From contig NZ_AFUB01000005.1 of NCBI RefSeq assembly GCF_000222705.1, forward strand, positions 1 through 64,000: DNA of 64,000 nt, in the 5' to 3' direction. Position 1 is the first letter of the stretch. Each line of letters starts with the position of its first letter. Origin of the DNA: Streptococcus mitis bv. 2 str. SK95 (lineage in GTDB: Bacteria > Bacillota > Bacilli > Lactobacillales > Streptococcaceae). A model generated the notes under the pieces. It did no database searches. It worked only from the letters and a program-made list of their open reading frames with translations, and had not been told where the DNA came from. Positions 42,982 to 52,159 of the stretch are shown one piece after another. A program made the translations under genes and the position numbers.

Positions 42982-43035
42982 AGCGATAAAACTCTTGACC
43001 TCTCTCAGGTTATTAAAGAAGTTCTATCGTTTTTT
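42982..43035 (+). terminator. Terminator after the Rgg-type regulator
   Basis: CGATAAAACT and AGTTCTATCG (imperfect) pair over a long loop with an inner ACCT/AGGT, then TTTTTT. The rest of the 42947-43247 gap is filled by the BOX-like element and a TATACT at about 43090, a possible -10 for the MFS gene. Confidence 0.55.
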
Positions 43036-43119
43036 GCTTATTTTTTTGTTGCATATATTCAAAAAATTTTTTCGCTAATTCATAAGTGCTATACTATAGT
43101 CATACTTTATATAGAACTT

Positions 43120-43224
43120 ATACTCTTCGAAAATCAAATTCAAACCACGTCAGCTTCACCTTGCCGTACTCAAGTACAGCCTTCGGCTAGCTTCCTAGTT
43201 TGCTCTTTGATTTTCATTGAGTAT
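43120..43224 (+). repeat. BOX-like element, boxA-boxC type, forward orientation
   Basis: 105 bp: ATACTCTTCGAAAATCAAAT through CACGTCAGCTTCACCTTGCC to TTTGATTTTCATTGAGTAT. Inverted copy of 41526-41630. It lies directly ahead of the MFS gene's ribosome site, so the gene is transcribed through it or from it. Confidence 0.88.
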
Positions 43225-43247
43225 TCGAACAAGAAGGGAGATTATCT

Positions 43248-44495
43248 ATGAAATTATTGTTTAGAAATCAAGCTTATCGTCTCTTGACTTTGTCACGATT
43301 CTTCAATGCTTTTGGTGCTTCGATTTTCAACCTGGTATTTATCGTCTATGCATCAACTTTACCACAAGCCTCTTTTGCTGTTGCTATGGCGAATATTGTG
43401 ATGATTCTTCCGACTCTCTTTACAGTTTTTGTAGGGATTCGGGCAGATTACACGAGGGACAAGGTCAAATGGATGGTCTATAGCGGTTTGTTTCAGGCAG
43501 TTTTATTTTTTCTAGCAGCTTTAGTTGTTCAGCAAGCTAGTTTATTTGCCTTTTCTAGCCTGTGTTTAATCAATGTCATTAGTGATATAATCAGTGATTT
43601 TGCTGGTGGTTTGCGCATGCCTCTTATTAAGGAAAAGGTAGCTGAAAATGATTTGATGGAGGCTTATTCTTTTTCCCAGTTTATCACCTATATTTCAGCT
43701 ATTGGTGGTCAAGCTTTCGGAGTCTGGCTCTTAGGGCTATCGGTCAATAATTTTTCTCTCGTTGCGGGAATCAATGCCTGTTTTTTCCTAGTATCAGCCG
43801 CTATTCTCTTTTTAGGAAAAAGCAAATTAAGCCTATCAATTTCATCTCCTGATGGTGAATTACTGAAAAATGAGACTCTTTCTATCAAAGATCAGTTTCT
43901 ATCGATTTACCGAAATTTACATCTCGTTTTTCTTAAAAGTGGACAGAAAAACTTTGGTTTTATGCTCTTTGCTGTCTTGCTTATCAATGCCTTGGGTGGT
44001 GCTTTGGGAGGCATTTATAACATCTTCTTTTTGAGCCATTCACTCTTGAATTTTTCTTACACAGAGGCACTATTTATCAATCAAGTCTGTGTTTTAGTAG
44101 CAATCATCATCAGTAGCCTTACGGGCAATGATTATTTTGGGAAGCAGTCCTTGCCTAGATTGATGATGTGGGCGACCTTAGGACTCAGTCTAGTTGGTCT
44201 AGCTAATTTATTCAATCAAGTTGTGCTTGGTTTACTATTTCTCTTTTTAACTCTGTATGTGTCTGGTAAAGTTTCACCAAAGATTAGTGCCATGCTCATG
44301 AAAAATCTAGCTCCAGAGGTTCTAGCTCGTACCAGCAATTTTTTAAATCTTCTCTTTACCCTCTCTATTCCTGTGGGAACAGCCTGTTTTTCACTTGTAG
44401 CCGTATGGGATATGCAGTTGACCTGGATCTTATTTGTTGGACTTTCCTTGCTGGCTATCCTTCTGACGAGTCTTAATCTCAAAAATGACATTTGA
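43248..44495 (+). CDS. MFS transporter
   Basis: 415 residues with about 12 hydrophobic segments. MKLLFRNQAYRLLTLSRFFN leads into helix 1; GIRADYTRDKVKWM is the loop 2-3 motif A. Related by shape to the macrolide-efflux (MefE-like) group of the major facilitator superfamily; substrate not predictable. AAGGGAG precedes the ATG. The leader is the BOX-like element, and the Rgg-type regulator lies upstream. Confidence 0.85.
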   Translation: MKLLFRNQAYRLLTLSRFFNAFGASIFNLVFIVYASTLPQASFAVAMANIVMILPTLFTVFVGIRADYTRDKVKWMVYSGLFQAVLFFLAALVVQQASLFAFSSLCLINVISDIISDFAGGLRMPLIKEKVAENDLMEAYSFSQFITYISAIGGQAFGVWLLGLSVNNFSLVAGINACFFLVSAAILFLGKSKLSLSISSPDGELLKNETLSIKDQFLSIYRNLHLVFLKSGQKNFGFMLFAVLLINALGGALGGIYNIFFLSHSLLNFSYTEALFINQVCVLVAIIISSLTGNDYFGKQSLPRLMMWATLGLSLVGLANLFNQVVLGLLFLFLTLYVSGKVSPKISAMLMKNLAPEVLARTSNFLNLLFTLSIPVGTACFSLVAVWDMQLTWILFVGLSLLAILLTSLNLKNDI

Positions 44496-44571
44496 ATTCT
44501 AATTTTTTCTCACTGTTTTAATCCCTCTATTTATGGTAAAATAAGACTATTAAGTTTAAAGAGGATTTCCT

Positions 44572-45852
44572 ATGAAATTACAAAAACCAAAAGGAACGCA
44601 GGATATTTTACCTGCTGAATCTGCCAAGTGGCAGTACGTTGAGGGCTTTGCCCGTGAAATTTTCAAGCGCTATAACTATGCAGAAGTGCGTACGCCTATT
44701 TTTGAGCATTACGAGGTCATCAGTCGCTCTGTCGGAGATACAACGGATATCGTAACCAAGGAAATGTACGATTTCTATGACAAGGGTGACCGCCATATCA
44801 CCCTTCGTCCAGAAGGAACTGCGCCCGTTGTCCGTTCCTATGTGGAAAATAAACTCTTCGCCCCAGAAGTGCAAAAGCCAAGTAAGTTCTACTACATGGG
44901 CCCAATGTTCCGTTATGAGCGTCCACAGGCAGGACGTTTGCGCCAATTCCACCAGATTGGCGTTGAGTGTTTTGGCTCTAGCAATCCAGCTACCGATGTG
45001 GAAACAATCGCTATGGCAGCTCATTTCTTGAAAGAAATCGGCATCCAAGGTGTCAAATTACACCTCAACACTCTTGGAAATCCTGAGAGTCGTGCGGCCT
45101 ATCGTCAGGCTTTGATCGACTACTTGACACCGCTCAAGGAGACCTTGTCTAAGGATAGCCAACGTCGCTTGGAGGAAAATCCTCTTCGTGTCTTGGACTC
45201 TAAGGAGAAAGAAGACAAGGTGGCAGTGGAGAATGCTCCGTCTATCTTGGATTTCCTTGATGAAGAAAGCCAAGCTCACTTTGATGCTGTGCGTCAGATG
45301 TTGGAAAATCTTGGAGTAGATTACATCATCGATACCAATATGGTGCGTGGTCTGGATTACTACAACCACACGATTTTTGAATTTATCACAGAGATTGAGG
45401 ACAATGACTTGACGGTCTGTGCAGGTGGTCGCTACGATGGCTTGGTTGCCTACTTTGGTGGACCTGAGACCGCTGGATTTGGTTTTGGACTTGGTGTAGA
45501 GCGCCTGCTTCTCATCCTTGAAAAGCAAGGTGCGACTCTCCCTATCGAAAATGCCCTAGATGTCTATATCGCAGTCTTGGGTGAAGGAGCAAATGTCAAG
45601 TCCTTGGAATTGGTACAGGCTCTTCGCCAACAAGGTTTCAAAGCAGAGCGTGATTACCTTAACCGGAAGCTTAAAGCTCAGTTCAAGTCAGCCGATGTCT
45701 TTGCGGCTAAGACTCTTATCACCCTAGGCGAGAGTGAAGTCGAAAGCGGACAAGTGACAGTTAAGAACAACCAAACTCGAGAAGAAGTTCAAGTGTCACT
45801 TGAGACCATCAGCCAAAACTTCTCAGAAATTTTTGAAAAATTAGGATTTTAA
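44572..45852 (+). CDS. hisS: Histidyl-tRNA synthetase
   Basis: 426 residues, class II synthetase. [20 protein letters not shown] start, [19 protein letters not shown] motif 2 region, QIGVECFGS, the histidine-binding loops [15 protein letters not shown] and AGGRYDGLV, and motif 3 [16 protein letters not shown]-terminal anticodon domain at about 330-426. No T-box leader is visible. AGAGGATT precedes the ATG. Confidence 0.97.
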   Translation: MKLQKPKGTQDILPAESAKWQYVEGFAREIFKRYNYAEVRTPIFEHYEVISRSVGDTTDIVTKEMYDFYDKGDRHITLRPEGTAPVVRSYVENKLFAPEVQKPSKFYYMGPMFRYERPQAGRLRQFHQIGVECFGSSNPATDVETIAMAAHFLKEIGIQGVKLHLNTLGNPESRAAYRQALIDYLTPLKETLSKDSQRRLEENPLRVLDSKEKEDKVAVENAPSILDFLDEESQAHFDAVRQMLENLGVDYIIDTNMVRGLDYYNHTIFEFITEIEDNDLTVCAGGRYDGLVAYFGGPETAGFGFGLGVERLLLILEKQGATLPIENALDVYIAVLGEGANVKSLELVQALRQQGFKAERDYLNRKLKAQFKSADVFAAKTLITLGESEVESGQVTVKNNQTREEVQVSLETISQNFSEIFEKLGF

Positions 45853-45866
45853 TAGTATTTAAAACT

Positions 45867-45893
45867 GGTCAGGATCTTATTCCTGACCTTTTT
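45867..45893 (+). terminator. hisS terminator
   Basis: GGTCAGGA and TCCTGACC pair around TCTTAT, followed by TTTTTC. Confidence 0.9.
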
Positions 45894-45921
45894 CTTTTAC
45901 AAAATGACAAAAATCATAAAC

Positions 45922-45966
45922 TTTTTGACAAATATTATTGTCAAAAAGAAAAAGATGTGTTACAAT
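45922..45966 (+). promoter_or_regulatory. Promoter and long palindrome of the XRE-regulated operon
   Basis: TTTTTGACAA (45922-45931) and TTGTCAAAAA (45938-45947) are a perfect 10-bp inverted repeat with a 6-bp centre. The right arm supplies the -35 TTGTCA (45938-45943); after 17 bp comes TACAAT (45961-45966). A repressor bound to the palindrome would block the promoter. The XRE protein in the same operon is the likely repressor (autoregulation inferred). Confidence 0.75.
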
Positions 45967-46029
45967 GTAAGCAAGTTAAGAGAAAAGGAGAAAGGAACGA
46001 TTATGTGAGCATTAGGATTTGTACCTCTT

Positions 46030-46317
46030 GTGATTATGTATTATATCTACCATTTCCAAAAGGTCAAGAAACTAGAGAATAAAATCAAAAGAATTGAGCA
46101 AAAACAGAAAGGAAATATAGAAATGTCAAGATTATTAAAAGAATTGATTGGGAAAACACCGACAATCGTTGGACAAGTTTTTGGAACAGATAACTGGGAA
46201 GTTGTGGATGTTGATGAGGAATGGGTCAAGCTACGTCGTGTTGATAAAAAAGGAAAAGAAAAATTCAAACTACAACGCATTGAGGATATCCAAACCGTTG
46301 AATTTGACGGAGAGTAG
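46030..46317 (+). CDS. Hypothetical protein, membrane-anchored start with short coiled coil
   Basis: Up to 95 residues. A short hydrophobic start (MIMYYIYHF), a charged coiled-coil stretch KKLENKIKRIEQKQKG, then LLKELIGKTPTIVGQVFGTD and VDEEWVKLRRVDKKGKEKFK, a small beta domain. The start is uncertain: ATG at 46003 has a good ribosome site but is followed at once by TGA in this frame; GTG 46030, ATG 46036 or ATG 46123 (preceded by AAAGGAAA) are alternatives. First gene of the XRE operon. Confidence 0.6.
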   Translation: MIMYYIYHFQKVKKLENKIKRIEQKQKGNIEMSRLLKELIGKTPTIVGQVFGTDNWEVVDVDEEWVKLRRVDKKGKEKFKLQRIEDIQTVEFDGE

Positions 46318-46326
46318 GTGTGTAAC

Positions 46327-46533
46327 ATGCAACTTAAAAATCGTCTAAAAGAGCTTCGAGCTCGCGATGGTCTCAATCAAACCGACCTAGCTAAGCTAGC
46401 AGGGGTTTCCAGACAGACCATCAGTCTATTAGAACGGGACGAATACACCCCGTCCATTGTGATTGCTTTGAAAATATCCCAGATTTTCAACGAAACAGTC
46501 GAATCAGTATTTCGCTTGGAGGAGGACGAGTGA
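46327..46533 (+). CDS. XRE-family transcriptional regulator
   Basis: 68 residues from MQLKNRLKELRARDGLNQTD. A complete Cro/CI helix-turn-helix (LNQTDLAKLAGVSRQTISLL, ERDEYTPSIVIALKISQIFN), close to the short YgzD/Xre type found with DUF3169 or ABC genes. It probably represses its own operon through the palindrome at 45922-45947. AGGTG precedes the ATG; its stop overlaps the next start. Confidence 0.85.
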   Translation: MQLKNRLKELRARDGLNQTDLAKLAGVSRQTISLLERDEYTPSIVIALKISQIFNETVESVFRLEEDE

Positions 46534-46730
46534 TGAACAAGTATAAAGTGATATATTATGTAGTTGCGATAGCTCTATTAGTCAGCGTATTTCTACTGAT
46601 TGGGATGGACTTAGGCTGGTTTAATCCGTATCAAAGTGACCAATTTGTTTGGGCCTACTTTGCTCTCATCCCAGTAGTTGAATGGATTGAAAAGAAAACC
46701 AAAAATCTAGCAAGTGAAAAAGGAGAATGA
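46533..46730 (+). CDS. Small membrane protein
   Basis: 65 residues from MNKYKVIYYVVAIALLVSVF, starting inside the XRE stop codon (TGATG). Two hydrophobic segments (about 6-28 and 40-52). No motif recognised. Translationally coupled to the regulator. Confidence 0.65.
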   Translation: MNKYKVIYYVVAIALLVSVFLLIGMDLGWFNPYQSDQFVWAYFALIPVVEWIEKKTKNLASEKGE

Positions 46731-46732
46731 AT

Positions 46733-47083
46733 ATGAAAAAGTTTTTAGCAGATTTTCAAGTAGATACTGAACACAAAGAACTTGCAGGTGTTTGTGCAGG
46801 TTTAGGCAATTATTTTAACATTCAAGCCAATATCGTTCGTTTGGTGACAGTCTTGCTGTTTCTCTCTTCGACAGAGATTGGGATTATAACAGTAACTCTC
46901 TATGCTTATCTAGCAGGTTGGCTTGGCAATGAACCCTTGGGAGATGGAGCAAAAAAAGCGAGAAACCAAGCTATTCTCTTGTTTGCTGTTTGTTTGATTT
47001 TAGTATCACTTGGTTCAGAGGGATTGACATCTATTTTTGAATCAGGCAAAGCGTTTGGTCAGTGGTTGGTTGGACTAGTTTAG
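46733..47083 (+). CDS. PspC-domain membrane protein
   Basis: 116 residues from MKKFLADFQVDTEHKELAGV. PspC domain: ELAGVCAGLGNYFNIQANIV, RLVTVLLFLSSTEIGIITVT, YLAGWLGNEPLG, followed by another membrane helix. PspC proteins take part in envelope stress responses. AAAGGAGAA precedes the ATG, next to a two-codon-earlier alternative. Confidence 0.83.
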   Translation: MKKFLADFQVDTEHKELAGVCAGLGNYFNIQANIVRLVTVLLFLSSTEIGIITVTLYAYLAGWLGNEPLGDGAKKARNQAILLFAVCLILVSLGSEGLTSIFESGKAFGQWLVGLV

Positions 47084-47096
47084 AAAGAGGATGAAT

Positions 47097-47831
47097 ATGA
47101 AAAAGAAACGTGGATTGTTATTTTTAATGGCTGTTATCTTGGGAGGCTTCTTGGGCATGTTTGCAGGGATGTTTAAGGCCTATACCGAAAACTATGGAAG
47201 CATTTTAGATGTCAAAACCGTGATTCCATGGCTATCAGCTATTTGTTTACTATTAGGTTTCGTTGGCATTGTTTTGACGTTCAATTTCTTAAAGAAAAGT
47301 AGAAAGTTTCACTCCTTGTATCAAGAGGAAATGGATGATGATCTGAATGAAACCTATTATGTGCAAATGTATCGTAATCTTGAGTTTGGAACCATTGCTT
47401 TTAATATAACAGGCGTAGCGATTTTATTAGCTCTTTTCATCTCAGGTAGTGAAGTAATTGTACTAAATGCAAGCCATCTAACATTATCTCTTTCTTTTTT
47501 GGCATTAGTGATGATTTTCAGTGCTCAAAAATATCTCTATAAGACCATTGCGATCGTTCGTCAGTTTGATTTGGAATTCTTCTCTACACCAAAGGATGTC
47601 TTGGACTACATAAACTCCTATGATGAAGGGGAGCGTCAGGCTAATTTGGAACAGAGTTTTCGGATTTTATTCCAATTAAACCAGTATGTCTTGCCAGGTC
47701 TCTACTTTTTGATTGATCTCTTTTCCTTACTGACAGGAGAGATTCAGTTACTAGCCTTCTTGCTTGTAGGAGCGATACATATTTATATCAATGTGATGCA
47801 ATTACCTATGGTAAAACGCTATTTCAAATAA
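47097..47831 (+). CDS. DUF3169-like membrane protein
   Basis: 244 residues from MKKKRGLLFLMAVILGGFLG, with about six membrane segments in pairs and a cytoplasmic stretch at about 65-95 (SRKFHSLYQEEMDDDLNETY). The layout matches DUF3169, a family usually found beside short XRE regulators, as here. Function unknown. GAAAGAGGA precedes the ATG. Confidence 0.75.
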   Translation: MKKKRGLLFLMAVILGGFLGMFAGMFKAYTENYGSILDVKTVIPWLSAICLLLGFVGIVLTFNFLKKSRKFHSLYQEEMDDDLNETYYVQMYRNLEFGTIAFNITGVAILLALFISGSEVIVLNASHLTLSLSFLALVMIFSAQKYLYKTIAIVRQFDLEFFSTPKDVLDYINSYDEGERQANLEQSFRILFQLNQYVLPGLYFLIDLFSLLTGEIQLLAFLLVGAIHIYINVMQLPMVKRYFK

Positions 47832-47841
47832 AGGAGTTCCT

Positions 47842-48666
47842 ATGATTCGTGTTGAAAATGTAAGCAAAAGTTTTGGAGGCAAGAAAGCTCTGAATCATAT
47901 TTCTTTTGAGATTCAAGAAGGTGAAATCTTTGGTTTCCTAGGTCCCTCAGGTTCAGGTAAAACAACCATGATCAATGTTCTGACGGGGCAGTTAGCTGCA
48001 GATCAGGGGGAGACCGTTCTCCTAGGAAAGTCCTCTCGAAATTTGACTTCAAATGATTTGGAACAAATCGGGATTGTTAGTGATAACAGTGGTTTTTATG
48101 AAAAGATGAGTCTCTATAAAAATCTGCTCATTTATGCAAAATTATATGGCCTTAAAGCTTCTAGAGTAGATACAGTGCTTGATCAAGTTGGGTTATCAGA
48201 TGCTAAAAATCTTATCGCGGAAAAACTATCTACAGGTATGAAACAGCGAATGTTCTTGGCTCGTGCTCTTCTAAATGCTCCCGAAATCCTCTTTCTAGAT
48301 GAGCCAACAAGTGGTCTTGATCCTACCACTTCAAAATCGATTCATGCTCTCTTACAAGAATTAAAGCAGACTGGAACAACGATCTTTTTAACAACCCACG
48401 ATATGAATGAAGCAACCTTGCTTTGCGATCGCCTCTCTCTTTTAAATAAGGGGAACTTGATTGAGTATGGTAGTCCACAAGAGATTATCCAGAAATACCA
48501 TGTGGATAAAAAGGTTCGTTTAAACTATCAAGATGGACGCGAACAAGTGGTTTCTTTTGAAGAATTGCCTCATCTGTATACGACAGATCTGATAGCTGTT
48601 CATTCTTGTGAACCGACTTTAGAAGAAATCTTTATTAGATTGACAGGAGAAAAGTTAGATGTTTAG
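47842..48666 (+). CDS. ABC transporter ATP-binding protein
   Basis: 274 residues. Walker A GPSGSGKTT, Q-loop IGIVSDNSG (diverged), signature LSTGMKQRMFLARAL, Walker B ILFLDEPTSGLDP and switch His in TTHDMNE. Single nucleotide-binding domain of the type paired with ABC-2 export permeases (bacteriocin/antibiotic resistance-like). Overlaps the permease by 8 nt. AAGGAG precedes the ATG. Confidence 0.92.
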   Translation: MIRVENVSKSFGGKKALNHISFEIQEGEIFGFLGPSGSGKTTMINVLTGQLAADQGETVLLGKSSRNLTSNDLEQIGIVSDNSGFYEKMSLYKNLLIYAKLYGLKASRVDTVLDQVGLSDAKNLIAEKLSTGMKQRMFLARALLNAPEILFLDEPTSGLDPTTSKSIHALLQELKQTGTTIFLTTHDMNEATLLCDRLSLLNKGNLIEYGSPQEIIQKYHVDKKVRLNYQDGREQVVSFEELPHLYTTDLIAVHSCEPTLEEIFIRLTGEKLDV

Positions 48667-49357
48667 AAAATTAAATGCCCTACTATGGTTAAGATTACAA
48701 GTTCTTATCAGCAATTCAACTTTGTTGGCGACTCTATTGATGCCTTTTGGAATAACTATTCTACAAAATGAATTCTTAAATAAGAATGGAGAATTGAGTA
48801 TGTTTCTCCTCTCTACGAGTTTGACAATGGTCTTGAGTATGGGAAGTGGTTTTATGGTATCGATTATGATGGCAGAAGATAAGGAAAAGCGCAATCTTAA
48901 ATCACTCATTCTAAGTGGTGTGACAGCAACAGAATATACTTTCAGTATGCTTGTTCTACCTTTGTTGATTATGTTGCTTGGAATGATTTTACTACCAATC
49001 TATCTTAAAGTAGATGTATCAGGTTACTTATTTGCCTATGTTATCTATTTGATCCTAGCAACTATTAGTATTATTTTTCTCAACCTTCTAATCGGTGCGG
49101 TGTCAGATACTCAGTCTAAAGCGCAAGTCTATAGTATCTTTCCTATGTTAATTGTCTCTTTTTTACCTATAATTGCTCTTCAAAATGATACGGTTCAAAA
49201 AGTGTTGGATTACTCGTTCATTGGTCCTATTGCAAATCTTTTAAATAAAAAAGGTGGGGAAATCTCTTTTTCTAATATTGGTATGTTACTTGCCTGGGTA
49301 GTTGTGCTAGGAATAGCAAATCTCTTTGTATTGAAAAATAGTTATAAAGGAAAATAG
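48659..49357 (+). CDS. ABC-2 type transporter permease
   Basis: 232 residues with six hydrophobic segments (STLLATLLMPFGITILQNEF, MVLSMGSGFMVSIMMAEDKE, and later helices). MMAEDKEKRNLKSLILSGVT matches the coupling loop of ABC-2 permeases. Partner of the preceding ATPase. Substrate unknown; the operon context suggests peptide export or immunity. Confidence 0.87.
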   Translation: MFRKLNALLWLRLQVLISNSTLLATLLMPFGITILQNEFLNKNGELSMFLLSTSLTMVLSMGSGFMVSIMMAEDKEKRNLKSLILSGVTATEYTFSMLVLPLLIMLLGMILLPIYLKVDVSGYLFAYVIYLILATISIIFLNLLIGAVSDTQSKAQVYSIFPMLIVSFLPIIALQNDTVQKVLDYSFIGPIANLLNKKGGEISFSNIGMLLAWVVVLGIANLFVLKNSYKGK

Positions 49358-49366
49358 GAGCCTCAT

Positions 49367-50008
49367 ATGAAATTACTTAAAAATCTTGGCTGGTTTCTTC
49401 TAGCTGTCCTATCCTTTTTCTTTGGCTATGGTCTGGTTCAGAGTATGGCGCTGTCAGCTCTTGGACTAGGGGCTTCAATCTTTGGAGTCTTGCCACTCTA
49501 TATCGTCCTGTCAGGGGCCTATGTTTATGGAGTTTACAAGTGGTATCAGACAGAAAAGGTTAGCATCCAGACGACAGTTTTTAATCGTTATATCTGGTTG
49601 CCTACTCTGGTTTTGCTAGTGGCGATTACAGCCCAGTTCTTTTTGCCAGATGATCCGTCGGTCAATCAACAAATCGTATCACAACTGACAGTTGCTCAGC
49701 CTGTCTTTGGTTTCTTTATGGTGGTGGTCTTTGCTCCTCTAACGGAAGAACTCATCTTTAGAGGGATGTTAGCGCGCTATCTCTTTTCTAAGCAGAACAA
49801 CAGCAAACAGACAGCTTTATTTCTCCTCGTATCGAGTGTGCTTTTTGCCTTGATTCATTTTCCAGGTAGTTTGCAACAGTTTTTAGTCTATGCCAGTCTG
49901 GGATTGAGTTTGGGATTGGCTTATGTGAGCCGAAAAGGTCTTCTTTATAGCATTTCTTTACATGCTTTGAATAATTTAATCGGCTTTTTGATGATACTCA
50001 TGCTATAA
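49367..50008 (+). CDS. CPBP-family intramembrane glutamic protease
   Basis: 213 residues with about six membrane segments. Conserved motifs: TEELIFRGMLARYLF (the EExxxR of CPBP/Abi enzymes) and SSVLFALIHFPG with the second-motif His, then HALNNLIGF. These proteases are common in bacteriocin and peptide loci, often as self-immunity proteins. Nine nt after the permease; AGGAG precedes the ATG. Confidence 0.88.
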   Translation: MKLLKNLGWFLLAVLSFFFGYGLVQSMALSALGLGASIFGVLPLYIVLSGAYVYGVYKWYQTEKVSIQTTVFNRYIWLPTLVLLVAITAQFFLPDDPSVNQQIVSQLTVAQPVFGFFMVVVFAPLTEELIFRGMLARYLFSKQNNSKQTALFLLVSSVLFALIHFPGSLQQFLVYASLGLSLGLAYVSRKGLLYSISLHALNNLIGFLMILML

Positions 50009-50025
50009 TAGAGTCAGGAGGTCAC

Positions 50026-50244
50026 ATGAAACGAGTAATTTTATTAGCAGTGATACAGGCAGTCGTTCTCTTCTTTATTATTGGGGGCCTTGCCTATGCC
50101 TTTAAAGGCGATTTCTTTTACAACTATCTAGCAGTGGTTTTTGCGCCTATTGCTGGAATCTTACGTTTTGCTTCGGCTTATGCGACGGAGATTGTCCTAC
50201 CCAAAAAGGCAGCTGAGATTGCCGAAAAGCGAAAAAAAGGTTAA
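50026..50244 (+). CDS. Small membrane protein
   Basis: 72 residues: two hydrophobic helices (about 4-25 and 32-50) and a basic C terminus AEIAEKRKKG. Unrecognised. Last gene of the XRE operon, 17 nt after the CPBP gene. CAGGAGG precedes the ATG. Confidence 0.65.
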   Translation: MKRVILLAVIQAVVLFFIIGGLAYAFKGDFFYNYLAVVFAPIAGILRFASAYATEIVLPKKAAEIAEKRKKG

Positions 50245-50259
50245 AAATCATATTTAGGG

Positions 50260-50288
50260 AATCCGATGACGTTTTCATCGGATTTTTT
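50260..50288 (+). terminator. Terminator of the XRE-ABC operon
   Basis: AATCCGATGA and TCATCGGATT pair, followed by TTTTGT. Confidence 0.88.
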
Positions 50289-50395
50289 GTCTGTTTGTTT
50301 TGATTCCTAAAGTCAATCAAACTTTTCTGCTGATTTTCATGAAGAGCCTGCGCTTTTATGGTAAAATAGTAACAGAATAAAAGAGGAGAGAAAAC

Positions 50396-52159
50396 ATGAA
50401 ACGTAGTATGTATGCTGGTCGTGTTCGTGAGGAACATATCGGACAAGAAATTACCTTGAAAGGATGGGTTGGCCGTCGTCGTGACCTTGGTGGTTTGATC
50501 TTTATCGACCTTCGTGACCGTGAAGGAATCATGCAGTTGGTTATCAACCCTGAAAAAGTTTCAGCAGAGGTTATGGCAACAGCTGAAAGCCTTCGCAGCG
50601 AATTTGTCATCGAGGTGACGGGTCAGGTTGTGGCGCGTGAGCAAGCAAATGATAAATTGCCAACTGGAGCAGTTGAGTTGAACGTAAGGGCTCTGACAGT
50701 GCTCAATACAGCCAAAACAACACCTTTTGAGATTAAGGATGGTATTGAGGCAAATGACGATACACGTCTACGTTACCGTTACCTTGACCTTCGTCGTCCA
50801 GAAATGTTGGAAAATCTTAAACTTCGGGCTAAAGTAACGCACTCTATCCGTAATTACTTGGATGAGTTGGAGTTTATCGATGTGGAGACGCCATTCCTTT
50901 CTAAATCAACGCCAGAAGGGGCGCGTGACTATTTGGTTCCATCTCGTGTCAACAAAGGGCGTTTCTACGCTCTTCCTCAAAGTCCACAGATTACCAAGCA
51001 GTTGTTGATGAATGCTGGATTTGACCGTTACTACCAAATCGTCAAATGTTTCCGTGACGAAGACTTGCGTGGAGACCGCCAGCCTGAATTTACCCAGGTC
51101 GACTTGGAAACTTCATTCCTTACAGAGCAAGAGATCCAAGATATCACAGAAGGCTTGATTGCGCGCGTGATGAAGGAAACGAAAGGGATTGAAGTGAGCC
51201 TTCCATTCCCTCGTATGAAGTACGATGACGCGATGGCTCTTTATGGTTCTGACAAGCCTGATACTCGTTTTGACATGTTGCTTCGGGACTTGACAGAAGT
51301 GGTCAAAGGTGTAGACTTCAAAGTCTTTTCAGAAGCACCTGCTGTGAAAGCCATTGTGGTTAAAGGGGCTGCGGACAATTATTCACGTAAAGATATCGAC
51401 AAGATGACCGAAGTAGCCAAGCAGTACGGGGCTAAAGGTCTTGCTTGGGTTAAGGTTGTTGGTGGTGAATTGAATGGGCCAGTTGCTAAATTCTTGACGG
51501 GCATCCAAGCAGACTTGATTGCAGCACTTGGTCTTAAAGATAAGGACTTGGTTCTCTTTGTGGCGGATACGCTTGAAGTGGCCAATGCAACGCTCGGTGC
51601 CCTTCGTGGTCGTATTGCTAAAGAGCTTGATTTGATTGATAGCGACAAATTTAACTTCCTTTGGATTGTTGACTGGCCGATGTTTGAATGGTCTGAAGAA
51701 GAAGGTCGCTACATGAGCGCCCACCATCCATTTACTCTTCCGCAGGCAGACACAGCTCACGAACTAGAAGGTGATTTGGCTAAAGTTCGTGCCATTGCTT
51801 ACGATATCGTCTTGAACGGTTATGAGCTTGGTGGTGGTAGTCTTCGTATCAACCAAAAAGACCTTCAAGAACGCATGTTCCAGGCTCTTGGTTTCTCAGC
51901 TGAAGAAGCCAATGACCAGTTTGGTTTCCTATTGGAAGCCATGGACTATGGTTTCCCACCCCACGGTGGTTTGGCTATCGGTCTTGACCGCTTTGTCATG
52001 CTCTTAGCAGGAGAAGAAAATATCCGTGAAGTCATTGCCTTTCCTAAGAATAACAAGGCGACGGATCCAATGACACAAGCCCCATCAACAGTCGCTCTCA
52101 AACAACTAGAAGAACTCAGTCTACAAGTAGAACAAGATGAAACAAGCGAAACGAACTAA
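50396..52159 (+). CDS. aspS: Aspartyl-tRNA synthetase
   Basis: 587 residues, bacterial type with the GAD insertion domain. N-terminal anticodon-binding OB fold ([20 protein letters not shown]), motif 2 [23 protein letters not shown] domain at about 290-410, and motif 3 [20 protein letters not shown]. The last 23 nt overlap the YitT gene in another frame. AGAGGAGAG precedes the ATG. Confidence 0.97.
   Translation: MKRSMYAGRVREEHIGQEITLKGWVGRRRDLGGLIFIDLRDREGIMQLVINPEKVSAEVMATAESLRSEFVIEVTGQVVAREQANDKLPTGAVELNVRALTVLNTAKTTPFEIKDGIEANDDTRLRYRYLDLRRPEMLENLKLRAKVTHSIRNYLDELEFIDVETPFLSKSTPEGARDYLVPSRVNKGRFYALPQSPQITKQLLMNAGFDRYYQIVKCFRDEDLRGDRQPEFTQVDLETSFLTEQEIQDITEGLIARVMKETKGIEVSLPFPRMKYDDAMALYGSDKPDTRFDMLLRDLTEVVKGVDFKVFSEAPAVKAIVVKGAADNYSRKDIDKMTEVAKQYGAKGLAWVKVVGGELNGPVAKFLTGIQADLIAALGLKDKDLVLFVADTLEVANATLGALRGRIAKELDLIDSDKFNFLWIVDWPMFEWSEEEGRYMSAHHPFTLPQADTAHELEGDLAKVRAIAYDIVLNGYELGGGSLRINQKDLQERMFQALGFSAEEANDQFGFLLEAMDYGFPPHGGLAIGLDRFVMLLAGEENIREVIAFPKNNKATDPMTQAPSTVALKQLEELSLQVEQDETSETN

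Noticed and set aside
42947-43119. SHP-type pheromone gene for the Rgg regulator
   Set aside because: No short open frame with a ribosome site and a hydrophobic C terminus was found on either strand near the regulator.
44500-44571. T-box leader before hisS (and likewise before aspS at 50289-50395)
   Set aside because: The leaders are too short and lack a specifier hairpin, the T-box sequence and an antiterminator.
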